51,462 bases of DNA from an uncultured Clostridia bacterium (GTDB lineage: Bacteria; Bacillota; Clostridia; TANB77; CAG-508). Position numbers and translations under genes: made by a program. The DNA lies in NCBI GenBank assembly GCA_947631145.1, contig CANRKF010000003.1, positions 1 to 51,462 of the forward strand, read 5' to 3'. Shown piece after piece: positions 42,347 to 51,462 of the stretch. How positions within the stretch are numbered: the first letter of the stretch is position 1; every line of letters begins with the position of its first letter. Under the pieces are notes generated by a model. The model saw nothing but the letters and a program-made list of their open reading frames with translations, was not told where the DNA came from and made no database searches.

Positions 42347-43501
42347 TTATACAAATTCCTCCCACACAATATTGGCGAAATCTAGACCTTTATTGGTTAA
42401 TTTTATATTGTCGCCATCTATTTGTATTAAATCTTCTTCAACTAATTTTTCTAATTTATCGTGATATACATATATTGGATTTGCTACAAATTTAAGTTTA
42501 AATTCTTGAACACTAATTCCTTCTATTTTTCTTAAACCTAATAACATATATTCCATTTGTTTATCTTCTAAAGTTTGCTTTTCATGAAATACCAAATTTT
42601 TGCTTGGAGTATTTTCTTCTATGTTTTTTATATATTCTTCTATTGAATCAATGTTAGATATTCTGTTAGAATTAATATAGGAATGACTAGCTGCGCCAAA
42701 GCCAATATATTCTTTTTGGTTCCAGCAGTCTAAATTATGCCTTGATTCATAACCAATTTTAGCAAAATTAGATATTTCATAATGCTTATATCCATTTTGT
42801 TCTAGCATTTCTTTTGCTTTCCAATACATCTTTCTTTCTTCATCTTCTGAAGGCAAAGTTATTGTTCCATTTTGAACCCCTTTTTGTATTTTTGTGTTTT
42901 CTTCTACAATTAATGAATATAAAGAAATATGCTCTGGATCTAGCGAAATTACTTCTTCTACTGCTCCTTCTACATCTGAAATAGTTTGCTGTGGAAGACC
43001 TATCATTAAATCTACATTAATATTTTCAAAACCGACCTCTCTTGCTAAATGGTAAGTGTCTACAAAATCGTAGTAATTATGTATTCTGCCTATGCTTTTT
43101 AATAAGTGATTTTGTGTTGCTTGCAAGCCTATGCTTAGCCTATTTACACCTGCTTTTTTATAAGCTTCTAATTTATCTGCATTAGTAGTTCCGGGGTTTA
43201 CTTCTATAGTTATTTCAGCATTTGGATCAACTTCATAAGTTTCGTAAATTGCTTTTAGAATTTCTGTAATATAGCTACTATCTATAAAAGATGGCGTTCC
43301 GCCTCCTATATAAATTGTTTTTACAACTGATAGGAAGTTAAACTCTTCTTCATTTTTCTTTTGCTTTATTTCATTTATTAAACTTTTTATATATCTTGGT
43401 ATCCATTCTTCTTTTTCTGCCATAGAATAAAAATCACAATAATAGCATTTTTGCTTACAAAATGGAATATGTATATAAAGTCCTATTTCTTTTGGTTTCA
43501 T
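42347..43501 (-). CDS. hemW: HemW-type radical SAM protein
   Basis: Oxygen-independent coproporphyrinogen oxidase-like, now seen as a heme chaperone (HemW). It has 384 residues. N-terminal radical SAM cluster motif CKQKCYYCDFYS (CxxxCxxC), SAM-binding IYIGGGTPSF, EVNPGTTN and RLSIGLQATQ, and a C-terminal HemW-type domain with DCWNQKEYIGFGAASHSY. It usually neighbours hrcA in Firmicutes, as here. The ribosome site is weak. Confidence 0.93.
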   Translation of the reverse strand: MKPKEIGLYIHIPFCKQKCYYCDFYSMAEKEEWIPRYIKSLINEIKQKKNEEEFNFLSVVKTIYIGGGTPSFIDSSYITEILKAIYETYEVDPNAEITIEVNPGTTNADKLEAYKKAGVNRLSIGLQATQNHLLKSIGRIHNYYDFVDTYHLAREVGFENINVDLMIGLPQQTISDVEGAVEEVISLDPEHISLYSLIVEENTKIQKGVQNGTITLPSEDEERKMYWKAKEMLEQNGYKHYEISNFAKIGYESRHNLDCWNQKEYIGFGAASHSYINSNRISNIDSIEEYIKNIEENTPSKNLVFHEKQTLEDKQMEYMLLGLRKIEGISVQEFKLKFVANPIYVYHDKLEKLVEEDLIQIDGDNIKLTNKGLDFANIVWEEFV

Positions 43502-43677
43502 TTTTACTGCTCATATATTGTACGATTATTATACGGATTTTCTTATTCTTCATTATCGTACATTATATGAACTTCCTCCTTTCATCTTTTTGTCTGCAAT
43601 TATTCTCTCTTTTTTCCTGTAGATTATATTTTTTTCAAACTTTATAATCTTTCTCTCTTTTCTTGTAAACTATATTT

Positions 43678-44571
43678 TCAGATTTTATAGCCTTTTTCTC
43701 TTTTTTCTTCTGCAATTTTTTGTATTGCTTTTAGTCTATGATTTACACCAGATTTTCCAATTGGATTTTTTAGCATTTTTCCTAATTCTTGTAAAGATAC
43801 CTCTGGATTTTCTAATCTTGCATTTGCGATTTCTTGCAAAGCTTCTGATAAATGCTTAAGTTCTCCAATTTCTTGTAAATAATTAATATCTTCTATTTGT
43901 TTTACAGAAGCAGTTACAATTTTAGTTAAATTTGCTGTTTCGCAATTTACTTTTCTATTAACATGATTTCTAATTTCTCTTAATACTCTTATATCTTCAA
44001 AATTAAGAACAGATTTATTTGCTTGAATTAAAGCTAAAAAATTTGCAATATCATCTCCATCTTTTGTATATAAAGAATAATCGCTTTTCTTTTTTAAAAT
44101 TTTAAATGAAATTTCGTACTTGGCTAAAATTTTGCACACAAATTCTGCATTTTGCCTTTCTGCAAAAAGTATTTCTAAATGATATGTATTTTGAGGATTA
44201 CTAATTGAGCCACTACCTAAAAAGGCTCCTCTTACAAAGGCCTTTGCTAATAATTCGTTTGAGTTTAAATTTTGTTCTACTTCATTTTTAGTTATTTTTT
44301 CTTTATTTGGTATAAGTTTTGATATTGGAATAGTAATACAAAAATTTTTGCCACTCATTTCTATTTCATAATTTTGATAATTCAAATTGCTTAGTAATTT
44401 TCCAAAACGATTAATGTTATATTCATTTTCTGTTGAAAATTTAAGCTTATTGCTTTCTATTGTAACATGATTTGTTGATAAGTAACCTAAAAACTCGTAT
44501 TTTACCGCTTCTTTATTAGATAAATTATTTAATTTGCTTACTTCTTCTTTTACTTCACTTGAAAAGGACAT
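43678..44571 (-). CDS. whiA: WhiA-type DNA-binding protein
   Basis: 297 residues. It starts MSFSSEVKEEVSKLNN; an N-terminal degenerate LAGLIDADG homing-endonuclease-like region (FVRGAFLGSGSISNPQNTYH) and a C-terminal helix-turn-helix (EVSLQELGKMLKNPIGKSGV). In Firmicutes WhiA influences cell division and chromosome segregation. RBS TAGGTGAAAG. Adjacent to prmC rather than the usual rapZ-yvcK pair. Confidence 0.95.
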   Translation of the reverse strand: MSFSSEVKEEVSKLNNLSNKEAVKYEFLGYLSTNHVTIESNKLKFSTENEYNINRFGKLLSNLNYQNYEIEMSGKNFCITIPISKLIPNKEKITKNEVEQNLNSNELLAKAFVRGAFLGSGSISNPQNTYHLEILFAERQNAEFVCKILAKYEISFKILKKKSDYSLYTKDGDDIANFLALIQANKSVLNFEDIRVLREIRNHVNRKVNCETANLTKIVTASVKQIEDINYLQEIGELKHLSEALQEIANARLENPEVSLQELGKMLKNPIGKSGVNHRLKAIQKIAEEKREKGYKI

Positions 44572-44649
44572 TCTTTCACCTACTATTTAACTCTTATTAA
44601 GCTTTTTGCTTACACTTAATGTTGATTATTCTAAGTTCTAAAATTATTT

Positions 44650-45549
44650 TTATATCTTTCTAAAAATAAGTACTCTATCGTTTCCTGCTAAGTCTTTAAT
44701 TGGAGTTTTAGTTTCTAAAACTATATTCTCTGCTTGATTATAGCATTTTTTATATATATTAATAATATTTTCTGCTTGATTATAGCCAATTTCTAAAATT
44801 AAATATCCATTTGGAAGCAAATATTTATATGCATTTTTTAATATTTCTTTATAAAATTTTAAGCCATCTTCTCCTCCATCTAAGGCAATGTGTGGCTCTT
44901 GTTGTACTTCTTTAGAAAGAGTTTTTATTGTGCTTGTTTCTATATATGGAGGGTTTGATACTATATAATCAAATTTCCTTCCTTCAAGGTTTTCAAATAA
45001 GTTAGAAACTATAAATTCTATTTTTTCTTCTACATTATTTAAAACAGCATTTTTTTTAGCCACTTTAATTGCTTCTTTGCTAATATCAGTTGCTGTTACT
45101 TTAGCATTTGTGTATTTGGCAATAGATATTCCAATACATCCGCTTCCTGTACATAGGTCTAAAATGTGATTTTGCACGTTTTTTAAATCAAATTTTATTG
45201 TTTCTTCCATGCTATATTTTTTTTCTAATTTTTCTATTACAGTTTCTACTAAAAGTTCAGTATCTGGCTGTGGTATTAGTACATTTTCATCTACATAAAA
45301 ATTTAGCCCCATAAATTCTTGTGAGTTTGTAATGTATTGAAGTGGCTTTCCGTTTATTATTTCTTTTATATGTTCTTCGTATTGCTGTGCTTTTAGTTCA
45401 CTTACTTCTTCTAAGCTGTTTATTAGAAGTTCACTTTCCTTTTGCTTTAAAACAAACTCTAGCAATATTTTTGCTTTAATATGTGCATCATCTATATTAA
45501 ATTTTTTTAATGTTTTTTCACCTAAAATAAGAAGATTTTTTTTGTTCAT
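44650..45549 (-). CDS. prmC: Peptide chain release factor N5-glutamine methyltransferase
   Basis: Methylates the GGQ glutamine of release factors 1 and 2. It has 299 residues. An N-terminal helical domain (about 1-85) precedes the SAM domain with DLCTGSGCIGISIAK, ATDISKEAIKVA and the catalytic VSNPPYIE. The usual upstream neighbour prfA is not in view; 6S RNA lies upstream instead. Confidence 0.96.
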   Translation of the reverse strand: MNKKNLLILGEKTLKKFNIDDAHIKAKILLEFVLKQKESELLINSLEEVSELKAQQYEEHIKEIINGKPLQYITNSQEFMGLNFYVDENVLIPQPDTELLVETVIEKLEKKYSMEETIKFDLKNVQNHILDLCTGSGCIGISIAKYTNAKVTATDISKEAIKVAKKNAVLNNVEEKIEFIVSNLFENLEGRKFDYIVSNPPYIETSTIKTLSKEVQQEPHIALDGGEDGLKFYKEILKNAYKYLLPNGYLILEIGYNQAENIINIYKKCYNQAENIVLETKTPIKDLAGNDRVLIFRKI

Positions 45550-45664
45550 TTTTCTTTCCTTTTTTGTTATTTATGGCAAAATTATATCATTTTGTTTTTA
45601 AAAGTACAAGATTTATTTTTCCTATAAAATTTTTTACAAGCTCGTAAAATGGTTAAAAAAGCCA

Positions 45665-45853
45665 AAAAAATACCCCGCCTTAGCCGTAAGGTGAATGAAA
45701 TTTTAAGGACCTGCTTTCACAGGTGGGTGTCTTGTTGAATGCTCCTGGGTTTCTTACATTATTTAATATAAGCATACACGCCACATTCAAAGGCGGACTC
45801 CCTTTTAATATTTGTTGGTTCTAAAATTCCAGTCTACACGCACTATGCAGGGA
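45665..45853 (-). ncRNA. ssrS: 6S RNA
   Basis: No protein is encoded in the 440-base prmC upstream gap. The minus strand begins TTTCCCTGCATAGTGCG, contains GGGAGTCCGCCTTTGAATGTGG and GACACCCACCTGTGAAAG, and ends CCTTACGGCTAAGGCGGGGTATTTTTTT. A closing stem forms between GGAATTTTAGAACC near the 5' end and GGTCCTTAAAATTTC near the 3' end, giving the long bulged hairpin of 6S RNA, which mimics an open promoter and holds RNA polymerase. Identification is from memory of Firmicutes 6S sequences. Confidence 0.75.
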
Positions 45854-45990
45854 AATTTTTTATTTAATTGTTATTATTATATTAACACAAACTATATATT
45901 TTAGCAAACTTATTTAATGTATAGTTTTATATCTTTAAACAATAAAATCTATTGTTTTCTTTATTTTTCTTAATTTTATATATTTTTAAA

Positions 45991-46605
45991 TTATATATCT
46001 TCTACATTAAATCCAACAATATTGCTAGCATCTTCATCTAAAAGATGTTCTAATTGTTTAGTCTCTCCAACATTTATTGTTGGAATTGTTATTATACATT
46101 CTATTTTTTCTCCATTGCCTCTAGTTAATATTAGTTTAGCAACTTTAGTTGCAGAATCCACAGATCCTGTATTGGTTACATCTATTAAAATTTTATTTCC
46201 TATATTATTATTTTCATATTTTAAATTAGTAAATACTAAAGAACCATACCTAGCTGAATTAGAAACTTCATTAGTATTATTTGCATTAGTTTCATTATTT
46301 GTTACAGCAGTATTTTCAGTATTATTACTAACATTATTTACAGTATTTTCTGTATTATTATTAACATTATTTTCAGTATTTTCTGTATTGTTATTAACAT
46401 TATCCTCTGTACTATCACCATTTACATTATTTTCAACTGCTCCTTGCATAAGGCTACTCATACTCTGCACTTCAGCATTTTGTTTGTTTTGAGTTTCGCT
46501 ATTTGCTTTTCCTTTCTTAGCTGATTTTGTAACAATTACTGTTACCATAACAATAAACATAATTCCTATTAAAGTAAAAACTACTTTTCTTTCTTTTGGT
46601 GTCAT
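45991..46605 (-). CDS. Membrane-anchored Asn/Thr/Glu-repeat protein
   Basis: 204 residues, family not recognised. A short basic N-terminus and one membrane helix (about 10-27: VFTLIGIMFIVMVTVIV) are followed by a low-complexity part (about 55-115) with repeats of the type NTENNVNNNTEN, then an extracellular domain (about 118-204: LVFTNLKYENNNIGNKILID, VDSATKVAKLILTRGNGE) that looks like a small beta-sandwich, FxLYD-like. RBS AAAGGGGGAAA. The repeats resemble in style those in the arginase. Confidence 0.65.
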   Translation of the reverse strand: MTPKERKVVFTLIGIMFIVMVTVIVTKSAKKGKANSETQNKQNAEVQSMSSLMQGAVENNVNGDSTEDNVNNNTENTENNVNNNTENTVNNVSNNTENTAVTNNETNANNTNEVSNSARYGSLVFTNLKYENNNIGNKILIDVTNTGSVDSATKVAKLILTRGNGEKIECIITIPTINVGETKQLEHLLDEDASNIVGFNVEDI

Positions 46606-46784
46606 TTGTGTTTCCCCCTTTTATTTTTTCCTAAAGATGTGTGTTTCTTATATTTTTATATTGGTACATTTTTTTAATTTTATTCTTATTATTTTAACTT
46701 TTTCAAGCTTATTAATATTTTTTATTAAGAAGTTATCTTTATTTATATTAAATCACATTATTTGCAGATTGTAAATACATATTT

Positions 46785-47663
46785 TTAATCTAACATTAAT
46801 TTTCTTTTTAACATATTATTGGTAACTATTCCAACCCCTAGAAATCTTTCATTTTCGTTTTTTATTTGATATAAACCATTTTCTACATTTTTTTGAAGTT
46901 TAATACCATTTAATAATTTTTGAATTTCTTGTTCTTCCAAATATATAGTTGGATATTTTTCAAAAAACTGTGGTATGGTAATAATATGCTTATTTAAGTA
47001 AGTATCATTTTCTATATTGTTTTCTAGCTCTTGCACAGTTATAGCCTTACTTATTTCAAAATTTCCTACTTTTGTTCTTTTAAGCTCCTTCATATAGCCT
47101 ACAGTACCTAGTTTTTGTGCTATATTTTCACATAAAGTTCTAACATATGTTCCTTTAGAACAATGCACACGAAATGAAATGTTTTTTAAGTTTTCATTTA
47201 TTTGCATTAATTCTATATTATATATTTCAATTTCTCTTTGTGGAATTTCTACTTGTGCTCCATTTCTTGCATATTCATACAACTTTTTTCCATTTACTTT
47301 AATGGCAGAATAAATAGGTGGGATTTGTTTTTGTTTTCCCACCATAGAGTTCAATACATTTTTAACATTTTCTATTTTTAAATTATTTAAATTTACTTCT
47401 TTTCTTTCTATAACTTTTCCTTCACTGTCTAAGGTATCTGTTTTTTCTTCTAATTTTATTACTGCTTCATATTCTTTATCATGATTTATTAAATATTCAG
47501 AAAGCTTGGTTCCTTTTCCTAATAGAAGTGGCAATACTCCAGTAGCCATTGGATCTAAAGTTCCAGTATGTCCAACTTTTACCTTACACATTTTTTTAAC
47601 CTTAGCTACCACATCATGAGAAGTAAATTCTTTTGGTTTGTTTACAATTAATATTCCATCCAT
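46785..47663 (-). CDS. truB: tRNA pseudouridine55 synthase
   Basis: Makes pseudouridine 55 in tRNA T loops. It has 292 residues. It begins MDGILIVNKPKEFTSHDVV; catalytic Asp in GHTGTLDPMATGVLPLLLG; KEYEAVIKL, IPPIYSAIKVNGKKLYEYAR and CSKGTYVRTLCENI. RBS AAAAGGTAC. Downstream of nrnA in the infB-rbfA-nrnA-truB order. Confidence 0.97.
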   Translation of the reverse strand: MDGILIVNKPKEFTSHDVVAKVKKMCKVKVGHTGTLDPMATGVLPLLLGKGTKLSEYLINHDKEYEAVIKLEEKTDTLDSEGKVIERKEVNLNNLKIENVKNVLNSMVGKQKQIPPIYSAIKVNGKKLYEYARNGAQVEIPQREIEIYNIELMQINENLKNISFRVHCSKGTYVRTLCENIAQKLGTVGYMKELKRTKVGNFEISKAITVQELENNIENDTYLNKHIITIPQFFEKYPTIYLEEQEIQKLLNGIKLQKNVENGLYQIKNENERFLGVGIVTNNMLKRKLMLD

Positions 47664-47828
47664 TTATGTACCTTTTAACTTAATATAATTTTTTCGCTAA
47701 TATTTATAATACATTAATTCAATATTTTTTGTAATTGCTATATTTTTATGTAATAACCATATTTTTGTTATTACTATACTTTTATGTAATTTCTATATTT
47801 TTATTATTACAGTAATTTAATTTTTTTA

Positions 47829-48776
47829 TTATAATAATCTAACTATTTCTTTTAAAATCATTTCTTTGGCTTGCTCTATTGTTCCTGGTATTGTACATCC
47901 TGCTGCCTTTGGATGACCTCCTCCTCCAAATGCAATACAAGCATCTGCAACATTTACATATTCGTTAGAACGAAGTGAAACTTTACAACCTTTTTCTGTT
48001 TGACGTATAAAAATAGATACTTCTACATTTTCTACATCTCTAGCATTTTCTACAATTCCTTCATAATCTCCATTTTCTGCATGAACACTTTCTTCATCTT
48101 CTTTAGTAATATATGTATAAGCTACTTTTCCATCTTCTAAAAATTCTACTCTATTATTCGCGATGCGGTGAAGCTCAAAGTTAGCTTTTGTTTTTGTTTC
48201 AAGCACTTGACGATAAACTTTTGAAACATTTACACCTTTATTAAGAAGCCATGCTACAAATTCAAAAGTTTCTGCCGTAACTCCTTGATATTTAAAGCCA
48301 CCTGTGTCTGTAATAATTCCAGCTAAAATGCAAGTTCCAATATCTTTCGTAATTTCTATTCCAAAATATTCTAAAATAACTAATAAAATTTGACTGCAGG
48401 CTGGTGAATCTGGATTTACATAGTTATAATCACCAAACATAGTATTAGTTCCATGATGATCGATAGATACTTTTACTTTTGCATTTTCAAAATAATTTGA
48501 AAATCCATTTAACATTTTTATTGTAGCACAATCTAGGGCTATAGCTAAATCATAATGCTCTGTATCACTTTTTCCTTTTATTTGCTCAATACCCGGCAAG
48601 CAGTTAAATACCTTTGAATGTTCAGGAATTATAACATCTGGATTTTTTCCATAAGCTTTTAAAGCATGATACATTGCTAAACTGCTTCCTATAGCATCTC
48701 CATCAGGATTTTCATGCGTTAAAATAACAATTTTATCTGCATTGTTAATTTGTTCTAAAATTTCATCTAAAGTCAT
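47829..48776 (-). CDS. nrnA: DHH-family nanoRNase/pAp phosphatase
   Basis: Degrades short oligoribonucleotides and dephosphorylates pAp. It has 315 residues. DHH motifs: THENPDGDAIGSSLA, LDCATIKML, SIDHHGTN and GIITDTGGFKYQGV; DHHA1 signature FGGGGHPKAAGC near the C-terminus. RBS AAAGGGAGAG. Standard position between rbfA and truB. Confidence 0.96.
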   Translation of the reverse strand: MTLDEILEQINNADKIVILTHENPDGDAIGSSLAMYHALKAYGKNPDVIIPEHSKVFNCLPGIEQIKGKSDTEHYDLAIALDCATIKMLNGFSNYFENAKVKVSIDHHGTNTMFGDYNYVNPDSPACSQILLVILEYFGIEITKDIGTCILAGIITDTGGFKYQGVTAETFEFVAWLLNKGVNVSKVYRQVLETKTKANFELHRIANNRVEFLEDGKVAYTYITKEDEESVHAENGDYEGIVENARDVENVEVSIFIRQTEKGCKVSLRSNEYVNVADACIAFGGGGHPKAAGCTIPGTIEQAKEMILKEIVRLL

Positions 48777-48971
48777 TTAATCTCTCCCTTTACTCTTTTA
48801 TATTTTTCATTTTTAATTGTCTTGCTCATTAAATTTATTTACGTAGCCTATTAATTTTATTAATGCTGAATATTTGCAATTCTTTCTTTATTTTGCTGAT
48901 TAAATTTATTCATATTGCTTATTAGCATTATTTATATGCTTGCTAGCTTTATTAATGTTAGTTATTAGCAT

Positions 48972-49334
48972 TTATTTATCTTGCTTATCAGCATTTAAAT
49001 CTTTTAGTATGCTATCTATTCTTGCCCCGTATTCAAAAGAATCATCTATTTCAAATATTAATTCTGGAGTAATTCTTAAATTAATATTTTTAGCTACTTG
49101 ACTACGTATAAATCCAGAAGATTCCTTTAGCCCTTCTAGTGTTTTACTAACACTTTTAGAGTTTAAAATACTTACATAAATTTTTGCATACTTAAAGTCA
49201 GGAGTAATTTTTGCTTTTGTTACACTAATTAAACCTGTAACTTTTGAATTTTTAAGTTCAAACATAAGCACATGGCTTATTTCTTTTTTCAATTCTTCAT
49301 TAACTCTGTTTAATCTAGCCTCATTTTTTGGCAT
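48972..49334 (-). CDS. rbfA: Ribosome-binding factor A
   Basis: Small KH-fold factor needed for maturation of the 30S subunit. It has 120 residues. RLNRVNEELKKEISHVLM, VTGLISVTKAKITPDFKYAK and GFIRSQVAKNINLRITPELI are typical. RBS AGGAAGGATG. The last codons (NADKQDK-stop) are continuous with a degenerate repeat at about 48890-48990 built on GCTTATTAGCATTATTTAT. Confidence 0.96.
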   Translation of the reverse strand: MPKNEARLNRVNEELKKEISHVLMFELKNSKVTGLISVTKAKITPDFKYAKIYVSILNSKSVSKTLEGLKESSGFIRSQVAKNINLRITPELIFEIDDSFEYGARIDSILKDLNADKQDK

Positions 49335-49374
49335 TTAGCTTTCATCCTTCCTTGTTTACTATTTATTTTTTTAA

Positions 49375-49622
49375 TTTCTTTATTAACAGAAATAATTAAA
49401 ATACACTTTACTTTCTTTGTAATTTTTCAATTAACAAAGATAATTAGAATACGCTTTACTTTTTACTTTCCTTGTAATCTTTTAATTAACAAATTTATTT
49501 AAAATACGCTTTACTTTTACTTTCTTTGTAATCTTTTAATTAACAAATTTATTTAAAATACGCTTTACTTTTACTTTCTTTGTAATCTTTTAATTAACAA
49601 ATTTATTTAAAATACGCTTTAA
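49375..49622. repeat. 54-bp tandem repeat between infB and rbfA
   Basis: About 4.6 copies; the unit holds AATTAACAAATTTATTTAAA, ATACGCTTTACTTTTACTTT and CTTTGTAATCTTTT. Starts at 49484, 49538 and 49592 are exactly 54 apart and almost identical; the copies at the 49375 end are more diverged. It lies within the infB-rbfA transcript. Confidence 0.92.
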
Positions 49623-49671
49623 CTTCTACGAATTTTTAATAAAACTTTGTTTATTTTTTTATTAAGCTTTA

Positions 49672-49843
49672 ACATGTGTCGCATTAACAAGCGTCCCCAA
49701 TGAGAGACTTATTAACATATGCCCCAGAGGCGACAAATTGCCTAAATTAACAAGCGCCCCCAACACGACATTTATTAAGATGTGTCCCCGACGCGACATT
49801 TTGTCGCATTAAGAAACGTCCCCAATGCGACATTTTGTCGCTA
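49672..49843. repeat. REP-like palindromic element, copy D
   Basis: ACATGTGTCGCATTAACAAG, CGTCCCC, GGCGACAAATTG, GTGTCCCCGACGCGACA, TTTTGTCGCATTAAGAAACG and TCCCCAATGCGACA modules. More diverged on the left than copies A-C. It touches the infB stop codon. Confidence 0.85.
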
Positions 49844-51462
49844 ACGTGCCACTTGTTCCATAACGTAGAATTCTAAATTATCGTCTTCTTTTACATCATT
49901 GTAACCCTCTATTTGAAGTCCGCATTCAAAACCTTTAGATACTTCTTTAGCATCATCTTTGAAACGCTTTAAGGAAATTAATTTTCCATCATGTATAACA
50001 ACATTTTCACGAATTACTCTTACGCCAGCATTTCTTTCAATTTTTCCATCTACTACATAAGCACCTGCAACAGTACCAACGTTTGAAACTTTAAAGGTTT
50101 GTCTTACAACAGCATTTCCAATAATTCTTTCTTCGTAAACTGGATCTAATAGTCCTTTCATTGCTGCTTCAACATCTTCTATTGCTTGGTATATAACAGA
50201 ATATTGTTTAATTTCTACATTTTCTTTTTCTGCCATATCTTTTGCTGTATTTACTGGTCTTACATTAAATGCAATAATAATGCATTTTCCTGCTTTTGCA
50301 AGTTGTACATCTGATTCTGTAACTGCTCCTGCTACTGCATGTATAACTTTTACTTTTACTTCATCATTTGATAATTTTTCAAGCGATTGTTTTAATGCTT
50401 GTGCTGTTCCTTGAACATCTGCTTTTACAATTATATTCAATTGTTTTAAATTTTCGCTTTCCATTTTTTCAAATAAATTGCTTAAAGTTACTTTGTTGCT
50501 TTCAGCCATTGCTTGTTCTCTTTCTTGGCGTTTTCTTCTTTCTATTAAATGTTTTGCCATTTTTTCGTCTTTTACTTCATAGAAAGTGTCTCCTGCTTCT
50601 GGAACTTCTGTTAAGCCCATAACTTCTACTGGTGTAGATGGTCCGGCTTTTTTTACCTTTTGTCCTTTATCATTTTTCATTGCACGAATTCTACCAATAG
50701 ACTTACCAACAACAATTGTATCTCCTTCATCTAAGGTACCTCTTTGTACTAAAATAGATGCAATTGGTCCTTTGGCTTTATCAAGTCTTGCTTCAATAAC
50801 AGTACCTTTGGCTTGTTTATGTGGATTTGCTTTAAGCTCTTTCATATCTGCTACTAATAATACCATTTCTAATAAGTTATCTATATTAATTTTCTTTTTA
50901 GCAGATATTGGAACATAAATTGTATCTCCTCCCCATTCTTCTGGTACTAGCTCATATTCCATTAATTCTTGTTTTATTTTTTCTACATTTGCACCTGGTA
51001 AATCTATTTTATTTACAGCTACAATTATTGGAATTTCAGCTGCTTTTGCATGGTTAATTGCTTCTACTGTTTGTGGCATAACTCCGTCATCTGCTGCTAC
51101 TACTAAAATAGCAACATCTGTAATTTGTGCACCTCTAGCACGCATTGCAGTAAATGCTTCGTGTCCTGGTGTATCTAAGAAAGTAATTTCTCTATTATTA
51201 ATATTTACTTTATATGCACCAATATGCTGGGTAATTCCGCCAGCTTCTCCTTCTATTACATTTGTGCTACGAATTGCATCTAAAAGTGATGTTTTACCAT
51301 GGTCAACGTGTCCCATAACAACAACAACTGGTGGCCTTGGTTCTAGATCTTCTGCTTGATCTTCTGTTTCATCAAATAAAATATCTTCTTCTTTTATTTC
51401 TTCTTTTTTGTTTGCAGTTATACCAAACTCCCCTGCAACTAAAAATGCTGTATCAAAGTCTA
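49841..51462 (-). CDS. infB: Translation initiation factor IF-2, 3' portion
   Basis: GTPase that brings initiator tRNA to the ribosome. The start lies beyond the window; the frame is open to 51462, so [10 protein letters not shown] at 51316 is internal, not a start. Visible: acidic linker before [16 protein letters not shown] (G1), DTPGHEA (G3), [10 protein letters not shown] (G4), ISAKKK (G5), domains II-IV with IVKADVQGT and [15 protein letters not shown]. The ending EQVAR-stop abuts a REP-like element. About 540 residues are seen. Confidence 0.97.
   Translation of the reverse strand, partial: DFDTAFLVAGEFGITANKKEEIKEEDILFDETEDQAEDLEPRPPVVVVMGHVDHGKTSLLDAIRSTNVIEGEAGGITQHIGAYKVNINNREITFLDTPGHEAFTAMRARGAQITDVAILVVAADDGVMPQTVEAINHAKAAEIPIIVAVNKIDLPGANVEKIKQELMEYELVPEEWGGDTIYVPISAKKKINIDNLLEMVLLVADMKELKANPHKQAKGTVIEARLDKAKGPIASILVQRGTLDEGDTIVVGKSIGRIRAMKNDKGQKVKKAGPSTPVEVMGLTEVPEAGDTFYEVKDEKMAKHLIERRKRQEREQAMAESNKVTLSNLFEKMESENLKQLNIIVKADVQGTAQALKQSLEKLSNDEVKVKVIHAVAGAVTESDVQLAKAGKCIIIAFNVRPVNTAKDMAEKENVEIKQYSVIYQAIEDVEAAMKGLLDPVYEERIIGNAVVRQTFKVSNVGTVAGAYVVDGKIERNAGVRVIRENVVIHDGKLISLKRFKDDAKEVSKGFECGLQIEGYNDVKEDDNLEFYVMEQVAR

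Noticed and set aside
49375..49622. Possible CRISPR array
   Set aside because: The 54-bp units are contiguous and nearly identical throughout with no unique spacers, and no cas genes are present. The same holds for the 35-, 41- and 37-44-bp arrays.
51170..51316. ATG 51316 as the start of infB
   Set aside because: It is the methionine of the G1 loop MGHVDHGKT; the frame continues upstream to the window edge with normal IF-2 sequence.

Overview
The window is an AT-rich chromosomal segment of a low-GC Gram-positive anaerobe-type Bacillota, most likely an uncultured Clostridia. Reasons: strong AAGGAGG ribosome sites, a T-box leader, a CIRCE-controlled hrcA-grpE-dnaK-dnaJ set, WhiA, SpoVT (so probably spore-forming), an LPxTG surface protein and Firmicutes-type gene orders (gap-pgk-tpiA-gpmI-eno and infB-rbfA-nrnA-truB). 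I cannot name the species.

Layout. 1-757: start of a truncated gene and a possible 28-residue peptide gene. 758-4438 (+): mutS2 and an arginase-family gene carrying a run of 11/12-residue repeats. 4518-8650 (-): pheS-pheT under a T-box. 8700-10450: accessory patch beside tRNA-Gln(CUG) with a gene remnant, a DUF1016 nuclease-like gene and a long inverted repeat. 10573-18773 (-): lower-glycolysis cluster with a YezG-like gene and a DUF1653 gene inside it. 19111-20829: spoVT, a small repeat protein and a ParE-type toxin-antitoxin pair. 21242-24955: a frame-broken LPxTG protein and a KAP-type P-loop NTPase. 25203-28831: comF, recD2 and a membrane protein. 28951-30512 (+): a pseudouridine synthase, apparently leaderless, and an unknown gene. 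30668-36740: ftsH, DUF1189 and a class A penicillin-binding protein. 36955-42214: chaperone genes behind two CIRCE-like operators. 42347-51462: hemW, whiA, prmC, 6S RNA, an Asn-rich membrane protein, truB, nrnA, rbfA and infB (incomplete).

Main discovery candidate. Three otherwise intact genes (DUF1016 nuclease, recD2, grpE) are each broken by one extra C directly before a GGA codon for a strongly conserved glycine. Each therefore shows an in-frame CGG followed by A, and in frame zero each stops within five codons. Skipping that one C restores the full conserved protein. In a by-eye scan of roughly 14,000 codons I found only four in-frame CGG codons: these three (all CGGA) and one CGGC in an unconserved gene. 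This suggests that CGG is nearly or wholly unassigned and that CGGA is read as glycine, through +1 frameshifting at a hungry codon or a quadruplet-reading tRNA-Gly. A systematic sequencing artefact is the main alternative.

A second theme is repeats. GC-richer palindromic REP-like elements (GGGACGTTTCTT / GCGACA) lie at gene borders and supply the arginase tail and a false recD2 N-terminus. Many intergenic gaps hold short AT-rich tandem arrays, some of which run into coding sequence.
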